A DNA stretch of 64,000 nt from UBA668 sp041394605 (GTDB lineage Bacteria > Actinomycetota > Acidimicrobiia > Acidimicrobiales > Ilumatobacteraceae): positions 1 through 64,000 of the forward strand of contig JAWKHX010000019.1 of NCBI GenBank assembly GCA_041394605.1. Reading direction: 5' to 3'. The notes below the pieces were generated by a model, which was not told the DNA's origin, searched no databases, and saw only the letters and a program-made list of their open reading frames with translations. Within the stretch, counting starts at the first letter, position 1. Every line of letters begins with the position of its first letter. A program made the translations under genes and the position numbers. Below are positions 25,845-34,407 of this stretch, in pieces.

Positions 25845-27595
25845 GTCGGCACCTCCTCCAACGCGAGGGTGAGCAGGCGGTGGAACCGGGTGTCCGCATC
25901 GCCGGCCAGGTCGGCGCGGGTGCCGTGCTCCACCACCCGGCCGCCCTCCATCACCACGATGTCGTCCACGTGACGCAGGGTGCTCAGCCGGTGGGCGATC
26001 ACCAGCGCGGTGCGCCCGCGCAGCAGTTCGGCGATGGCCCCCTCCAGCAGTGCCTCGGTGGCCGGGTCGATCCGGGCGGTGGCCTCGTCCAGCACCACCA
26101 GGTCCGGGTCGCGTAGCCACACGCGGGCCAGTGCCAGCAGCTGTGACTCTCCGGCGGACAACCCGGTGCCGCCGGCGCCGAGCGGCCGGTGAAGATCGCC
26201 ATCCGCCAGGCGGGGCAGCCCGGCCCGGCGCAGCGCGTGGGCCACGGCCTCGTCGGTGGGCGCCGGGTCGAAGAGGGTGACGTTGTCGCGGATCGACCCG
26301 CTGAACAGCTCCACCTCCTGGGGCACCAGCGCCACCCGCCGCCGCAGATCGGCCAAGGGGATGGCGGCGATGGGGACGCCGCCCAGGCGCACCTCGCCCT
26401 GGCGAGCCTCGACCAGCCGCAGCACCAGCCGGGAGAGCGTGGTCTTCCCGCTGCCACTGCGCCCGACGACACCCACGGAGAGCCCGGGCGCGATCTGCAG
26501 CCGCACGTCGTGCAACACGGACCGCTCGTCGCCGTAGTCGAACTCGACCCGGTCGAACTCGATCGACAGAGGGCCGGAAGGGGGATGCACCGTGCCCTCG
26601 TCCAGGATCGCCGGTTCGATGCCGATCAGGTCGATCACCCGGATCATCGCCCCGTTGGCCTTCTGGACCGTCTCCAGCTCGTGCACCAGGTCCTCCAGCG
26701 GCTGGTCGATCAGGAGGGCGTACTGGAACAGCAGGAACGCCGTGCCCAGGCTGATCGCGCCGATGCCCACCAGCGCCGCGCCGGCCACCAGCGCCACCAC
26801 CGTGCCGCCCGCCACCGCGGCCTGCAACGCCCACCACAGCCGCAGGTAGGCGGACTCGCGCCGCACCGCGCTGCGCATCGCGCCGGCGCTCTCCTCCACG
26901 AACCGCCACATCGCATGCGGGCCGGCCCCGTTGGCCCGCAGGTCCTCCGACGCGGTCAGGCGTTCCTCGATGCCGCCGTAGACGCGGGCCCACGCTCCCA
27001 TCTCGTCGCTGGCCTCGGTGACGGCGCGGTGGCGGCCGCGGGCGACGATGGCCCCGGCGATGGCCACGTACGCCAACCCGCCGATCGCCAGCCGCCAGTC
27101 CAGCACCGCCAGGACGGCGATCATCCCGAACACGATGGCTGCCGCGCCGAGCAGCTTGGGAACCACCCTGCCGAGGAAGTCGCTGACCGAGGTGACGTCG
27201 CCGTCCACCCGCTGGATCAGTTCACCTGGGGTGTGGGTGCGGTGGAACTCGTGGTCCAGCCCGAGCACGTGGCGCACCAGCCGCAGGCGCAGGTCGTTCA
27301 CCGTGCGCCATGCGGTGGTGGTGGCGAACCAGGCCACGGTGACCAGCAGCGCCTGGGCGGCCACGGCGATCACCAGCAGCACCACGGCCAGCGCCACCAG
27401 CCGCCCGGCGTCGGCGTTGCCGGCAGCTTCGTCCACCACCCGGCGGACGATCACCGGCCCGGCCAGCTGCAGCCCGGACGCCAGCGCGACGAGCGCGCCG
27501 AGGCCCACCCAGCGACGGGCGTGGGGCCGCAGCAGCGCCAGGAGGGCGCGCCAGCGGGAGCGTGGGGCGGTGGTTGCGCCGCCGGTGGAAGCCAT
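25841..27595 (-). CDS. ABC exporter, TM plus ATPase, partner subunit
   Basis: A 584-residue half-transporter. The membrane domain (about residues 15-310) includes VGLGALVALASGLQLAGPVI and LVALAVVLLVIAVAAQALLV. The ATPase has Walker A GRSGSGKTT, a changed signature LSAGESQLLALARV, Walker B LVVLDEATARIDP and H-loop VIAHRLSTL. ATG 27595 gives a start (MASTGG) just before the first helix; longer in-frame extension into infA was rejected. It is the first gene of a two-gene minus-strand operon and divergent from infA. Confidence 0.88.
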   Translation of the reverse strand: MASTGGATTAPRSRWRALLALLRPHARRWVGLGALVALASGLQLAGPVIVRRVVDEAAGNADAGRLVALAVVLLVIAVAAQALLVTVAWFATTTAWRTVNDLRLRLVRHVLGLDHEFHRTHTPGELIQRVDGDVTSVSDFLGRVVPKLLGAAAIVFGMIAVLAVLDWRLAIGGLAYVAIAGAIVARGRHRAVTEASDEMGAWARVYGGIEERLTASEDLRANGAGPHAMWRFVEESAGAMRSAVRRESAYLRLWWALQAAVAGGTVVALVAGAALVGIGAISLGTAFLLFQYALLIDQPLEDLVHELETVQKANGAMIRVIDLIGIEPAILDEGTVHPPSGPLSIEFDRVEFDYGDERSVLHDVRLQIAPGLSVGVVGRSGSGKTTLSRLVLRLVEARQGEVRLGGVPIAAIPLADLRRRVALVPQEVELFSGSIRDNVTLFDPAPTDEAVAHALRRAGLPRLADGDLHRPLGAGGTGLSAGESQLLALARVWLRDPDLVVLDEATARIDPATEALLEGAIAELLRGRTALVIAHRLSTLRHVDDIVVMEGGRVVEHGTRADLAGDADTRFHRLLTLALEEVPT

Positions 27596-27742
27596 GGCCC
27601 GCCCAGTCTCGCCCTCCGGCCCACCCCACGTCCTACGAATTGCGCATCCGAGACCAACGGGCCGCGGCAGCGTGGCGGGAAATGCCCCGGGAGCTGCGAC
27701 GGGTGGGGTATGGTGCGGCACGCGATTCGCGCGAAGAGGGAC

Positions 27743-27771
27743 TTGGCGTTGCCGCCCTCGGGCGATAGCAT
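27743..27771 (+). promoter_or_regulatory. Promoter candidate for the infA-rpoA operon
   Basis: TTGGCG (27743-27748) and TAGCAT (27766-27771) are 17 bases apart, about 110 bases before infA. The block of minus-strand genes upstream means that this operon needs its own promoter. Confidence 0.5.
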
Positions 27772-27879
27772 TGCCCCTCGGCCCTGTGAGCCTTGTCGTG
27801 TCGCGGCACGCCTCGTCTCCCTGGGTCCGGTGTCCGGCCCCCGGCCACCGACGATTCCCACCGATCGAGGAGGCCCCCT

Positions 27880-28104
27880 CTGCCGAAGCCCAAGGACGAC
27901 GCCATCGTGCTGGAAGGCACGATTCTCGAGTCCCTCCCGAACGCCATGTTCCGGGTGGAACTCGACAACGGCCACAAGGTGCTGGCACACATCTCCGGCA
28001 AGATGCGGATGCATTACATCCGCATCCTCCCCGGCGACAAGGTGCAGGTAGAGCTCACTCCGTACGACCTCACCCGGGGTCGGATCACATATCGCTACAA
28101 GTAA
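27880..28104 (+). CDS. infA: Translation initiation factor IF-1 (CTG start)
   Basis: IF-1 occupies the ribosomal A site during initiation. The 74 residues read PKPKDDAIVLEGTILESLPN, then FRVELDNGHKVLAHISGKMR and end LTRGRITYRYK, the normal full-length protein. No ATG, GTG or TTG lies at the proper place: a GAGGAGG ribosome site (27867-27873) is followed after 6 bases by CTG. A far upstream TTG (27793) is in frame but would add 29 unrelated residues. A base error at this codon cannot be excluded. Confidence 0.93.
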   Translation: MPKPKDDAIVLEGTILESLPNAMFRVELDNGHKVLAHISGKMRMHYIRILPGDKVQVELTPYDLTRGRITYRYK

Positions 28105-28128
28105 TCAGGTCACGAGAAGGCACGACCC

Positions 28129-28242
28129 ATGAAGGTTCGACCGAGCGTCAAGAAAATCTGCGAGAAGTGCAAGGTCATCCGTCGCCATGGGCGCGTCATG
28201 GTGATCTGCGAGAACCCCCGTCACAAGCAGCGCCAGGGCTGA
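28129..28242 (+). CDS. rpmJ: 50S ribosomal protein L36
   Basis: A 37-residue zinc-binding protein of the large subunit: MKVRPSVKKICEKCKV at the start and VICENPRHKQRQG at the end. The three cysteines and the late His are the C-C-C-H zinc ligands. It lies 24 bases after infA and 12 before rpsM, the standard order. The zinc form matches the zinc form of S14. Confidence 0.96.
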   Translation: MKVRPSVKKICEKCKVIRRHGRVMVICENPRHKQRQG

Positions 28243-28254
28243 GGAAGTAACACG

Positions 28255-28635
28255 ATGGCACGTATTTCCGGCGTCGACATCCCCCGCGAGAAGCGGCTGG
28301 AGATCTCGCTCACCTACATCTTCGGGATCGGCAAGCCCACGGCCCAGCGCATCTGCGCCGAGACCGGGCTGGACCCCAACGAGCGGGTCCGCAACCTCAC
28401 CGAGGAAGAGGTCAACCAGATCCGTACCTGGGTGGATGCCAACCTCACCGTCGAGGGCGACCTGCGCCGCGACGTGGCCCAGGACATCAAGCGCAAGATC
28501 GAGATCGGGTGCCTGCAGGGCGTCCGTCACCGCAAGGGCCTGCCGGTGCGTGGCCAACGCACCCACACCAACGCTCGTACCCGCAAGAGCCCGAAGAAGA
28601 CCGTCGCCAACAAGAAGAAGGCTGTGAGGAAGTAA
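28255..28635 (+). CDS. rpsM: 30S ribosomal protein S13
   Basis: A head protein that contacts the P-site tRNA and bridges the subunits. The 126 residues include MARISGVDIPREKRLEISL, the helix-hairpin-helix region YIFGIGKPTAQRICAETGL, and the signature RHRKGLPVRGQRTHTNARTR. The C-terminus is lysine-rich. The stop TAA overlaps the ATG of rpsK. Confidence 0.97.
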   Translation: MARISGVDIPREKRLEISLTYIFGIGKPTAQRICAETGLDPNERVRNLTEEEVNQIRTWVDANLTVEGDLRRDVAQDIKRKIEIGCLQGVRHRKGLPVRGQRTHTNARTRKSPKKTVANKKKAVRK

Positions 28636-29032
28636 TGGCGAAGCCGAAGCCGGGCGGTCGTCGCCCCCGCAAGCGCGAGCGCAAGAACGTCACCAACGGT
28701 GTCGTTCACATCAAGAGCTCCTTCAACAACACCAACGTCAGCATCACGGACACCGAGGGCAACGTCATCAGCTGGGCGTCCTCCGGTGGCGTGGCTTCAA
28801 GGGCTCGCGCAAGAGCACCCCGTTCGCTGCGCAGCAGGCCGCCGAGAAGGCCGCCCGCGCCGCGATGGAGCACGGCCTGCGTCGCGTCGAAGTGCAGGTG
28901 AAGGGTCCGGGCTCGGGCCGCGACACCGCTGTGCGCAGCATCCAGAACACCGGGATCGAAGTCACCTCGATCAAGGATGTCACCCCCGTCCCCCACAACG
29001 GCTGCCGTCAGCCGAAGCGCCGCAGGACCTGA
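28635..29032 (+). CDS. rpsK: 30S ribosomal protein S11 (one frameshift)
   Basis: A platform protein near the E-site mRNA. MAKPKPGGRRPRKRERKNV to VISWASSGGV is in one frame; GFKGSRKSTPFAAQQAAEKA to the end PHNGCRQPKRRRT is in the next. A missing G in a G-run near 28792 explains the break. With this correction the protein has the normal length of about 132 residues. Confidence 0.93.
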
Positions 29033-29038
29033 TCACAC

Positions 29039-29656
29039 ATGGCTCGCTACACCGGCCCGAAGGTGCGCGTCTCGCGTCGCCTCGGCACCAACATCTTCGA
29101 GAACGACAAGGGTCGTAAGGCGCTCGAGCGCCGTCCCTTCCCGCCCGGCGCCCACGGCCGCACCCGCCGCCGCAACGCCGGCAGCGAGTACCTCGCCCAG
29201 CTGCAGGAGAAGCAGAAGGCGAAGTACATCTACGGCGTGCTGGAGCGTCAGTTCCGCAACACGTACGAGGAAGCCGTGCGCCAGCAGGGCCCCACCGGCG
29301 AGAACCTGCTGCGCCTGCTGGAGCAGCGCCTCGACAACGTCGTGTACCGCGCCGGCTGGGCCAGCACCCGCCCGCAGGCCCGCCAGTTCGTCAGCCACGG
29401 CCTCATTCAGGTCAATGGCAAGCGGGTCAACATCCCCAGCTACCGGGTGCGCAAGGGCGAGGCCATCTCCCTGTCGCCGAAGGCTCGCGACATGATCGTC
29501 ATCCAGCACAACATCGACGTGCTCGACCGCTCCGTCGTGGGCTGGCTGGAGCAGGGTGACGGCGGCAAGCAGGTCACCGTCCGCGACCTTCCCCAGCGCG
29601 ACCACATCGACGTTCCTGTCCGCGAATCGCTCATCGTCGAGCTCTACTCGAAGTAA
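29039..29656 (+). CDS. rpsD: 30S ribosomal protein S4
   Basis: A primary 16S-binding protein important for accuracy. The S4 N-terminal domain (MARYTGPKVRVSRRLGTNIF) and the S4 RNA-binding domain with QRLDNVVYRAGWASTRPQAR and QFVSHGLIQVNGKRVNIPSY are intact. The 205 residues are the normal length. Close to the N-terminus there is no zinc knuckle, so it is the zinc-free type. Confidence 0.97.
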   Translation: MARYTGPKVRVSRRLGTNIFENDKGRKALERRPFPPGAHGRTRRRNAGSEYLAQLQEKQKAKYIYGVLERQFRNTYEEAVRQQGPTGENLLRLLEQRLDNVVYRAGWASTRPQARQFVSHGLIQVNGKRVNIPSYRVRKGEAISLSPKARDMIVIQHNIDVLDRSVVGWLEQGDGGKQVTVRDLPQRDHIDVPVRESLIVELYSK

Positions 29657-29668
29657 AGAGGCACCCGC

Positions 29669-30601
29669 ATGCTCGTCATCCAGCGCCCCACCGTCGAAGC
29701 TCTCGGCGACGACAGCCCCACGCGCCAGCGGTTTGCCGTCGGCCCGCTGGAGCCGGGCTTCGGTCACACCATCGGCAACTCCCTGCGTCGCACCCTGCTG
29801 TCCAGCATCCCGGGCGCGGCCATCACCGCCGTGCGCTTCGACGATGCGTTGCACGAGTTCGACACGATCAACGGCATCGCTGAGGACGTCACCGACATCA
29901 TCCTCAACCTGAAGGACATCGTGCTCACCAGCACCGCCGAGGAAGACGTGACGCTCCGCCTGGACGTGCGCGGCCCGGCCGATGTCACCGCCGGCGACAT
30001 CAAGTGCCCGTCGGACATCGAGATCCTCAACGGCGACCTGCGCATCGCCACGCTGAACAGCAAGGCTCGCCTGGCCGTGGACCTCACGGTCAGCCGTGGC
30101 CGCGGCTACCTCAGCAGCGACCGCGACGCCCAGAACCGCACCATCGGCGTCATCCCGATCGATGCCATCTTCTCGCCGGTGCGCCGGGTGATGTTCGAGA
30201 TCGAGCCCACCCGCGTGGAGCAGAGCACGAACTACGAGCGCCTCGTGCTGGACATCGAGACGGATGGCTCCATCGCCCCGCGCGAAGCCCTTGCCTCCGC
30301 CGGCGCCACCCTGCGCTCCCTGGTGGACCTGGTGGCCAACCTCAGCGAAGAGCCCCAGGGCCTGGAGCTCGGCGAGGTCGCGAGCACCGCGGCGGCGTCG
30401 CCCGATCTCGATCTGCCGATCGAGGACCTGGACCTGTCGGAGCGTCCGCGGAACTGCCTGAAGCGCGCCCAGATCAACTCGATCGGCGAACTGCTCACCA
30501 AGACCGAGGACGACCTGCTGAACATCACCAACTTCGGGCAGAAGAGCCTGGACGAGGTGAAGCAGAAGCTCGACGAGCGCGGCTTGACGCTGCGCGGCTG
30601 A
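29669..30601 (+). CDS. rpoA: RNA polymerase alpha subunit
   Basis: Alpha dimerises to start polymerase assembly. The N-terminal domain (residues about 1-230) includes EPLEPGFGHTIGNSLRRTLL-like sequence (here GPLEPGFGHTIGNSLRRTLL) and FSPVRRVMFEIEPTRVEQ. A linker of about 20 residues leads to the C-terminal domain with LDLSERPRNCLKRAQINSIG and FGQKSLDEVKQKLDERGLTL, which contacts UP elements and activators. The length is 310 residues, typical of actinobacteria. Confidence 0.97.
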   Translation: MLVIQRPTVEALGDDSPTRQRFAVGPLEPGFGHTIGNSLRRTLLSSIPGAAITAVRFDDALHEFDTINGIAEDVTDIILNLKDIVLTSTAEEDVTLRLDVRGPADVTAGDIKCPSDIEILNGDLRIATLNSKARLAVDLTVSRGRGYLSSDRDAQNRTIGVIPIDAIFSPVRRVMFEIEPTRVEQSTNYERLVLDIETDGSIAPREALASAGATLRSLVDLVANLSEEPQGLELGEVASTAAASPDLDLPIEDLDLSERPRNCLKRAQINSIGELLTKTEDDLLNITNFGQKSLDEVKQKLDERGLTLRG

Positions 30602-30631
30602 TCGAGACGTTGTAAGAGGAGAACCCACGAA

Positions 30632-31003
30632 ATGCCCGCCACCCCGCGCCGAGCCCGGAACTTCGGCCACAGCGCTGCCCACCAGCGACTGATGATGGCC
30701 AACCTGGCCGCATCACTGTTCGCCGCCGAGGCCATCACCACCACCGAGGCAAAGGCCAAGGCCCTCCGGCCGATCGCCGAAAAGCTCATCACCAAGGGCA
30801 AGAAGGCCCAGGACGAAGGCCCGATGCGGGTGCACCGCATCCGCCAGATCCAGGGCTACCTCGGCGACAAGGAGATGACGAACAAGCTCGTCAACGACAT
30901 CGCCCCCCGCTACTCGGAGCGCAACGGTGGCTACCTGCGCATCCTGAAGCTGGGTCCGCGCCAGGGCGACAACGCCCCGATGGCGCGCATCGAACTGGTC
31001 TGA
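30632..31003 (+). CDS. rplQ: 50S ribosomal protein L17
   Basis: A tunnel-exit protein. MPATPRRARNFGHSAAHQRL is followed by MMANLAASLFAAEAITTTEA and the C-terminal NGGYLRILKLGPRQGDNAPM, the family signature. The length of 123 residues is normal, without the long tail some actinobacteria carry. It ends the rpoA operon; a hairpin lies 26 bases past the stop. Confidence 0.96.
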   Translation: MPATPRRARNFGHSAAHQRLMMANLAASLFAAEAITTTEAKAKALRPIAEKLITKGKKAQDEGPMRVHRIRQIQGYLGDKEMTNKLVNDIAPRYSERNGGYLRILKLGPRQGDNAPMARIELV

Positions 31004-31028
31004 CCCCCGGGTCACCCCACCGCCGCCG

Positions 31029-31074
31029 AACGGGCGCGGTTCCTGCGGTTCCGGCCGCTGGAGCTGCGCCCGTT
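31029..31074 (+). terminator. Possible terminator after rplQ
   Basis: Perfect 9-bp arms AACGGGCGC (31029-31037) and GCGCCCGTT (31066-31074) surround a 28-base loop. The following sequence is only moderately T-rich. It sits at the end of the rpoA operon, ahead of an unrelated phosphate gene. Confidence 0.4.
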
Positions 31075-31132
31075 TGCCGTTCGTTCACTGCGTTTTCAGC
31101 TGCCGTTCACCGACGACGTACAGTCACGGGCC

Positions 31133-31750
31133 ATGCGCTTTCGACTGATCCCGCGTGACGAGAGCTTCTACCCGCTCTTCGAGGACCAGGCGGACCGCAT
31201 TGCCGCCACGGCCGTCGCGCTCCAGCAGCTGGCCGGCTCGCTGCCCGTCTCCGACGACGGTGTGCGCGCCATCCTGGATGCCGAGCGAGCGGGCGATGAG
31301 GTCACCGATCGCATCCGCCACCTGCTGGACACGTCGATCGTCACCCCGTTCGACCGGGAGGACATCCAGGCGTTGGCCAACAACCTCGACGACGTGCTCG
31401 ACGAGATGCGGGCCGTGGCCGACCACCTGCAGCTGCACAACATCTCCGCCGTGGTGCCCGGGGTGAACGAACAGCTGGTGCTGCTCGCCAAAGCCGGTGC
31501 AACGTGTGCGGAGCTGGTCCGCTGTCTACGCACCCTGCGCAACGTGCCGGCCAAGGCCCACGAGATCGAGCGGCTGGAGAGTGAAGCGGACGGCATGTAC
31601 CGGCGGGTCACCGCCGAGCTGTTCGGCGGCCAGCACGATGCCCTCGAGATCCTGAAGTGGAAGGACATCGTGGAGGCCATCGAGTCGGCGATCGATGCCA
31701 TCGAGGACGCCAGCGACGTGGTGCAGTTCATCGCCGTGAAGCACGCCTGA
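31133..31750 (+). CDS. DUF47/PhoU-like protein, Pit accessory
   Basis: A 205-residue all-helical cytoplasmic protein of the DUF47 family, related to PhoU. Blocks such as FYPLFEDQADRIAATAVALQ, the heptad-rich TPFDREDIQALANNLDDVLD and LKWKDIVEAIESAIDAIEDA contain the acidic residues that bind metal in PhoU-like proteins. It lies 10 bases ahead of a Pit transporter, the usual pairing, and probably tunes phosphate entry. It starts a new transcription unit after rplQ. Confidence 0.88.
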   Translation: MRFRLIPRDESFYPLFEDQADRIAATAVALQQLAGSLPVSDDGVRAILDAERAGDEVTDRIRHLLDTSIVTPFDREDIQALANNLDDVLDEMRAVADHLQLHNISAVVPGVNEQLVLLAKAGATCAELVRCLRTLRNVPAKAHEIERLESEADGMYRRVTAELFGGQHDALEILKWKDIVEAIESAIDAIEDASDVVQFIAVKHA

Positions 31751-31760
31751 GGCCGACCTC

Positions 31761-32771
31761 ATGACCCCGCTCTGGCTCATCGTCATCGTCGTCGCGATCG
31801 CGTTGATCTTCGACTTCGCCAACGGCTTCCACGACGCGGCCAACTCGATCGCCACCATCGTCGCCACCCGGGTGCTGAAGCCCTGGCAGGCGGTCATCTG
31901 GGCGGCGTTCTGGAACTTCGTCTCCTTCCTGCTGCTGCCGCTGGAGGTGGCCAACGCGATCGCCAAGATCGTGTCCACCGACGTCATCTCGATCGGGCTC
32001 GTCTTCGCCGGCCTCACGGGCGCTGTCTTCTGGAACGTGCTGACGGCGTGGATGGGGCTGCCGTCGTCGTCGTCCCACGCGTTGATCGGCGGGATGATCG
32101 GTGCCGGCGTCGCCAAGGCCGGCGGCCACGTGGTGGGCCTGAAGGGCCTGCAGAAGACCGCCGTGTTCATCATCTACTCGCCGCTGATCGGCCTGCTGCT
32201 GGCGTTCTCCCTGATCGTGCTGGTGTCCTGGCTGGTCCACCGGATCAAGGCCAAGCGGGCCGTCAATCGAACGTTCCGCGGCCTGCAACTGGTCTCTGCT
32301 GCGGCGTTCTCCATCGGGCATGGCGCCAACGACGCCCAGAAGACGATGGGCATCATCGCCGCCCTGCTGATCGGCGCCGGCCGGCTGAGCGGCGAGGTGC
32401 TGAACGACCCGGAGACGCTGCCGCTGTGGATCGTGCTGTCCTGCCACGCGGCCATCGCGCTGGGGACGATGTTCGGCGGGTGGAAGATCGTGAAGACGAT
32501 GGGCACCAAGCTCACCCGGCTGGAGCCAATGGGCGGTGTGTGCGCCGAGTCTGCCGCAGCAGCCACGCTGTTCTTCGCCTCGCACAACGGCATCCCGGTC
32601 AGCACCACCCACACCATCACGGGGGCGATCGTCGGTGTCGGCTCGGCCAACCGCATGTCCGCCGTCCGTTGGAACGTGGCCCGGCGGGTGGTGTGGGCGT
32701 GGGTGCTGACGATCCCCGGTGCGGCTGCCGTCTCCGTGCTCACCTACTGGGTCGTGGAGGTGTTCAACTGA
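31761..32771 (+). CDS. pit: Low-affinity inorganic phosphate transporter (Pit family)
   Basis: A 336-residue membrane protein with about ten helices. The two inverted Pit signatures are present: DFANGFHDAANSIATIVATR near residue 15 and SIGHGANDAQKTMGIIAALL near 190, along with SSSHALIGGMIGAG and the paired STTHTITGAIVGVG. It would import metal-phosphate using the proton gradient. It is shorter than E. coli PitA (499), lacking the central loop. It follows its DUF47 partner, and its stop overlaps the next small gene. Confidence 0.92.
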   Translation: MTPLWLIVIVVAIALIFDFANGFHDAANSIATIVATRVLKPWQAVIWAAFWNFVSFLLLPLEVANAIAKIVSTDVISIGLVFAGLTGAVFWNVLTAWMGLPSSSSHALIGGMIGAGVAKAGGHVVGLKGLQKTAVFIIYSPLIGLLLAFSLIVLVSWLVHRIKAKRAVNRTFRGLQLVSAAAFSIGHGANDAQKTMGIIAALLIGAGRLSGEVLNDPETLPLWIVLSCHAAIALGTMFGGWKIVKTMGTKLTRLEPMGGVCAESAAAATLFFASHNGIPVSTTHTITGAIVGVGSANRMSAVRWNVARRVVWAWVLTIPGAAAVSVLTYWVVEVFN

Positions 32772-32956
32772 TGGACCGCCGCGCTGTGTTCTTCGTGATC
32801 GCCGCCGTGGTGTCGCTGGCGCTGGTGCCGGCGATCCCTCACGAGGCCGGCAAGCCGAGCATCACCTGGGTTGGCTGGACGATGGTGGTGGCCTTCCTGC
32901 TGCTCGCCGTGCTGAGTTGGCTGGACCACCGGTCGCGCCACCGCGAACGCCCCTGA
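32771..32956 (+). CDS. Small two-TM membrane protein
   Basis: A 61-residue protein with two hydrophobic segments (AVFFVIAAVVSLALVPAI and ITWVGWTMVVAFLLLAVLSW) and a basic tail (DHRSRHRERP). The ATG overlaps the pit stop, so it is co-translated with the transporter. I do not recognise a family. Confidence 0.65.
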   Translation: MDRRAVFFVIAAVVSLALVPAIPHEAGKPSITWVGWTMVVAFLLLAVLSWLDHRSRHRERP

Positions 32957-32985
32957 CCCGCGTCGCGTCCTAGCCTGGGCGAGCC

Positions 32986-34401
32986 ATGGCGTCGCGCAAC
33001 CCGCTCCCGATCCTGCTGGCCGCAGCTGTGGTGCCGGCGCTGGCGCTGGGCGGGTTGGTGGCCGTGGCTCGCGCCCAGGCCGATCAGCCGCCGCCACCGC
33101 CCACCACGCTCATTCCGGTGCTGCCGCCGGCCCTCGACGCGCCGCTGCTGAGCGTGCGCCGGGCACCCACCCCGCTGGCCGACGACCTGCGTGAGGACAC
33201 CTTGTATGCCGCAGCCGCGCCCCTGCTGGCCTACCCGGACGGCTCGTCGTGTGTGGGGCTGGCCACCGACGGCCGCCCGTTGGCGGGCACCAACCTGTCG
33301 CTGGCCGTCATCCCAGCCAGCACGTTGAAGATCATCACCACCGCGGTGGCGCTGGACGTGCTGGGTCCAGATTTCGTGTTCACCACCGAGGTGCGCGGCC
33401 CCGCACCCGCCGCCGGGGTGGTCAGCGGCGACCTCGTGCTGGTCGGCGGGGGCGATCCTGTGCTCAGCGAGGCGTGGTACGCCACCCCCACCGCCGCTCG
33501 CAAGCGCCCGCCGAACACCACCACGAGCATGGAGGCGCTGGCCGACGCGGTGGTGGCCGCAGGCGTCACCTCGATCACCGGCCGGGTGGTCGGCGACGAC
33601 AGCCGCTACGACGAGGAGCGATACCCGGCGGGCTGGGATGCCGGCTACCGCGGCACGATCGACTTCCCGCCGATCAGCGCGCTGACGGTGAACGACACCA
33701 CCAGCCGCGGCGACACCGTCGGCTCGGACCCGGCGCTCAACGCCGCGTCCGTGCTGGACCAGTTGCTGCGCCAGCGTGGTGTGAGCGTGGGTGGGCAGCC
33801 CGCCACCGCGCGGGGTGCCGGCGCCAGCGCAGGCGCGGCCATCGCCTCGGTGCCGTCGGCGCCCCTGGCCACGCTGGCGCACGAGGTGCTCTCCACCAGC
33901 GACAACGGTGCCGCCGAACTGCTGGTGAAGGAGATCGGGGTGGCCGTTGCCGGTGACGGCAGCCGCGCCGCGGGCCTGCAGGCCATCAGTGACCGGCTGC
34001 TGGCGTGGGGTGTGCCGCTGGACGGGGTGACGCTCACCGACGGCTCCGGCCTCTCCCGTGACAACCAGGTCACCTGCGGCACCCTGCTGGCGGTGCTGCG
34101 CCGCTCGCCGATCGACGGTGTCATCGGCCAGGGGATGGCCGCGGCAGGGGAGGACGGCACCACGCTGGCCGGGCAACTGGAGTCGCCGGGCATCGAGGGC
34201 GTGCTGCGGGCCAAGACCGGGTCGCTCACCGGGGTGAAGGCGCTCGCCGGCGACTTCCCCGCGGGTGACCAGGAGATCGCCTTCGTGCTGGTGCTGAACG
34301 GCCCGAGCGCTGCCGACTACGCCACGGCGTGGGCGACGCTCACGGATGCGCTCCTCGCTGCAGCGGCCACTCCGGCTGCCGACGCGCTGGCCGTAGGTTG
34401 A
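32986..34401 (+). CDS. dacB: D-Ala-D-Ala carboxypeptidase, PBP4 (DacB) type
   Basis: An envelope enzyme that trims peptidoglycan peptides. The N-terminal segment (LLAAAVVPALALGGLVAVA) is a signal anchor followed by a proline-rich linker. The three active-site motifs are PASTLKI (Ser-x-x-Lys, about residue 112), TSDNGAAELL (Ser-x-Asn) and KTGSLTG (about residue 409). The stretch between the first two is the long PBP4 insertion. At 471 residues it is a normal S13 peptidase. truA begins 6 bases later. Confidence 0.9.
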   Translation: MASRNPLPILLAAAVVPALALGGLVAVARAQADQPPPPPTTLIPVLPPALDAPLLSVRRAPTPLADDLREDTLYAAAAPLLAYPDGSSCVGLATDGRPLAGTNLSLAVIPASTLKIITTAVALDVLGPDFVFTTEVRGPAPAAGVVSGDLVLVGGGDPVLSEAWYATPTAARKRPPNTTTSMEALADAVVAAGVTSITGRVVGDDSRYDEERYPAGWDAGYRGTIDFPPISALTVNDTTSRGDTVGSDPALNAASVLDQLLRQRGVSVGGQPATARGAGASAGAAIASVPSAPLATLAHEVLSTSDNGAAELLVKEIGVAVAGDGSRAAGLQAISDRLLAWGVPLDGVTLTDGSGLSRDNQVTCGTLLAVLRRSPIDGVIGQGMAAAGEDGTTLAGQLESPGIEGVLRAKTGSLTGVKALAGDFPAGDQEIAFVLVLNGPSAADYATAWATLTDALLAAAATPAADALAVG

Positions 34402-34407
34402 CGGGCG

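Noticed and set aside
27596..27988. Longer N-terminus for the exporter subunit
   Set aside because: It would overlap infA and its promoter; the added residues are non-membrane and Arg/Gly-rich, whereas ATG 27595 sits just before the first helix.
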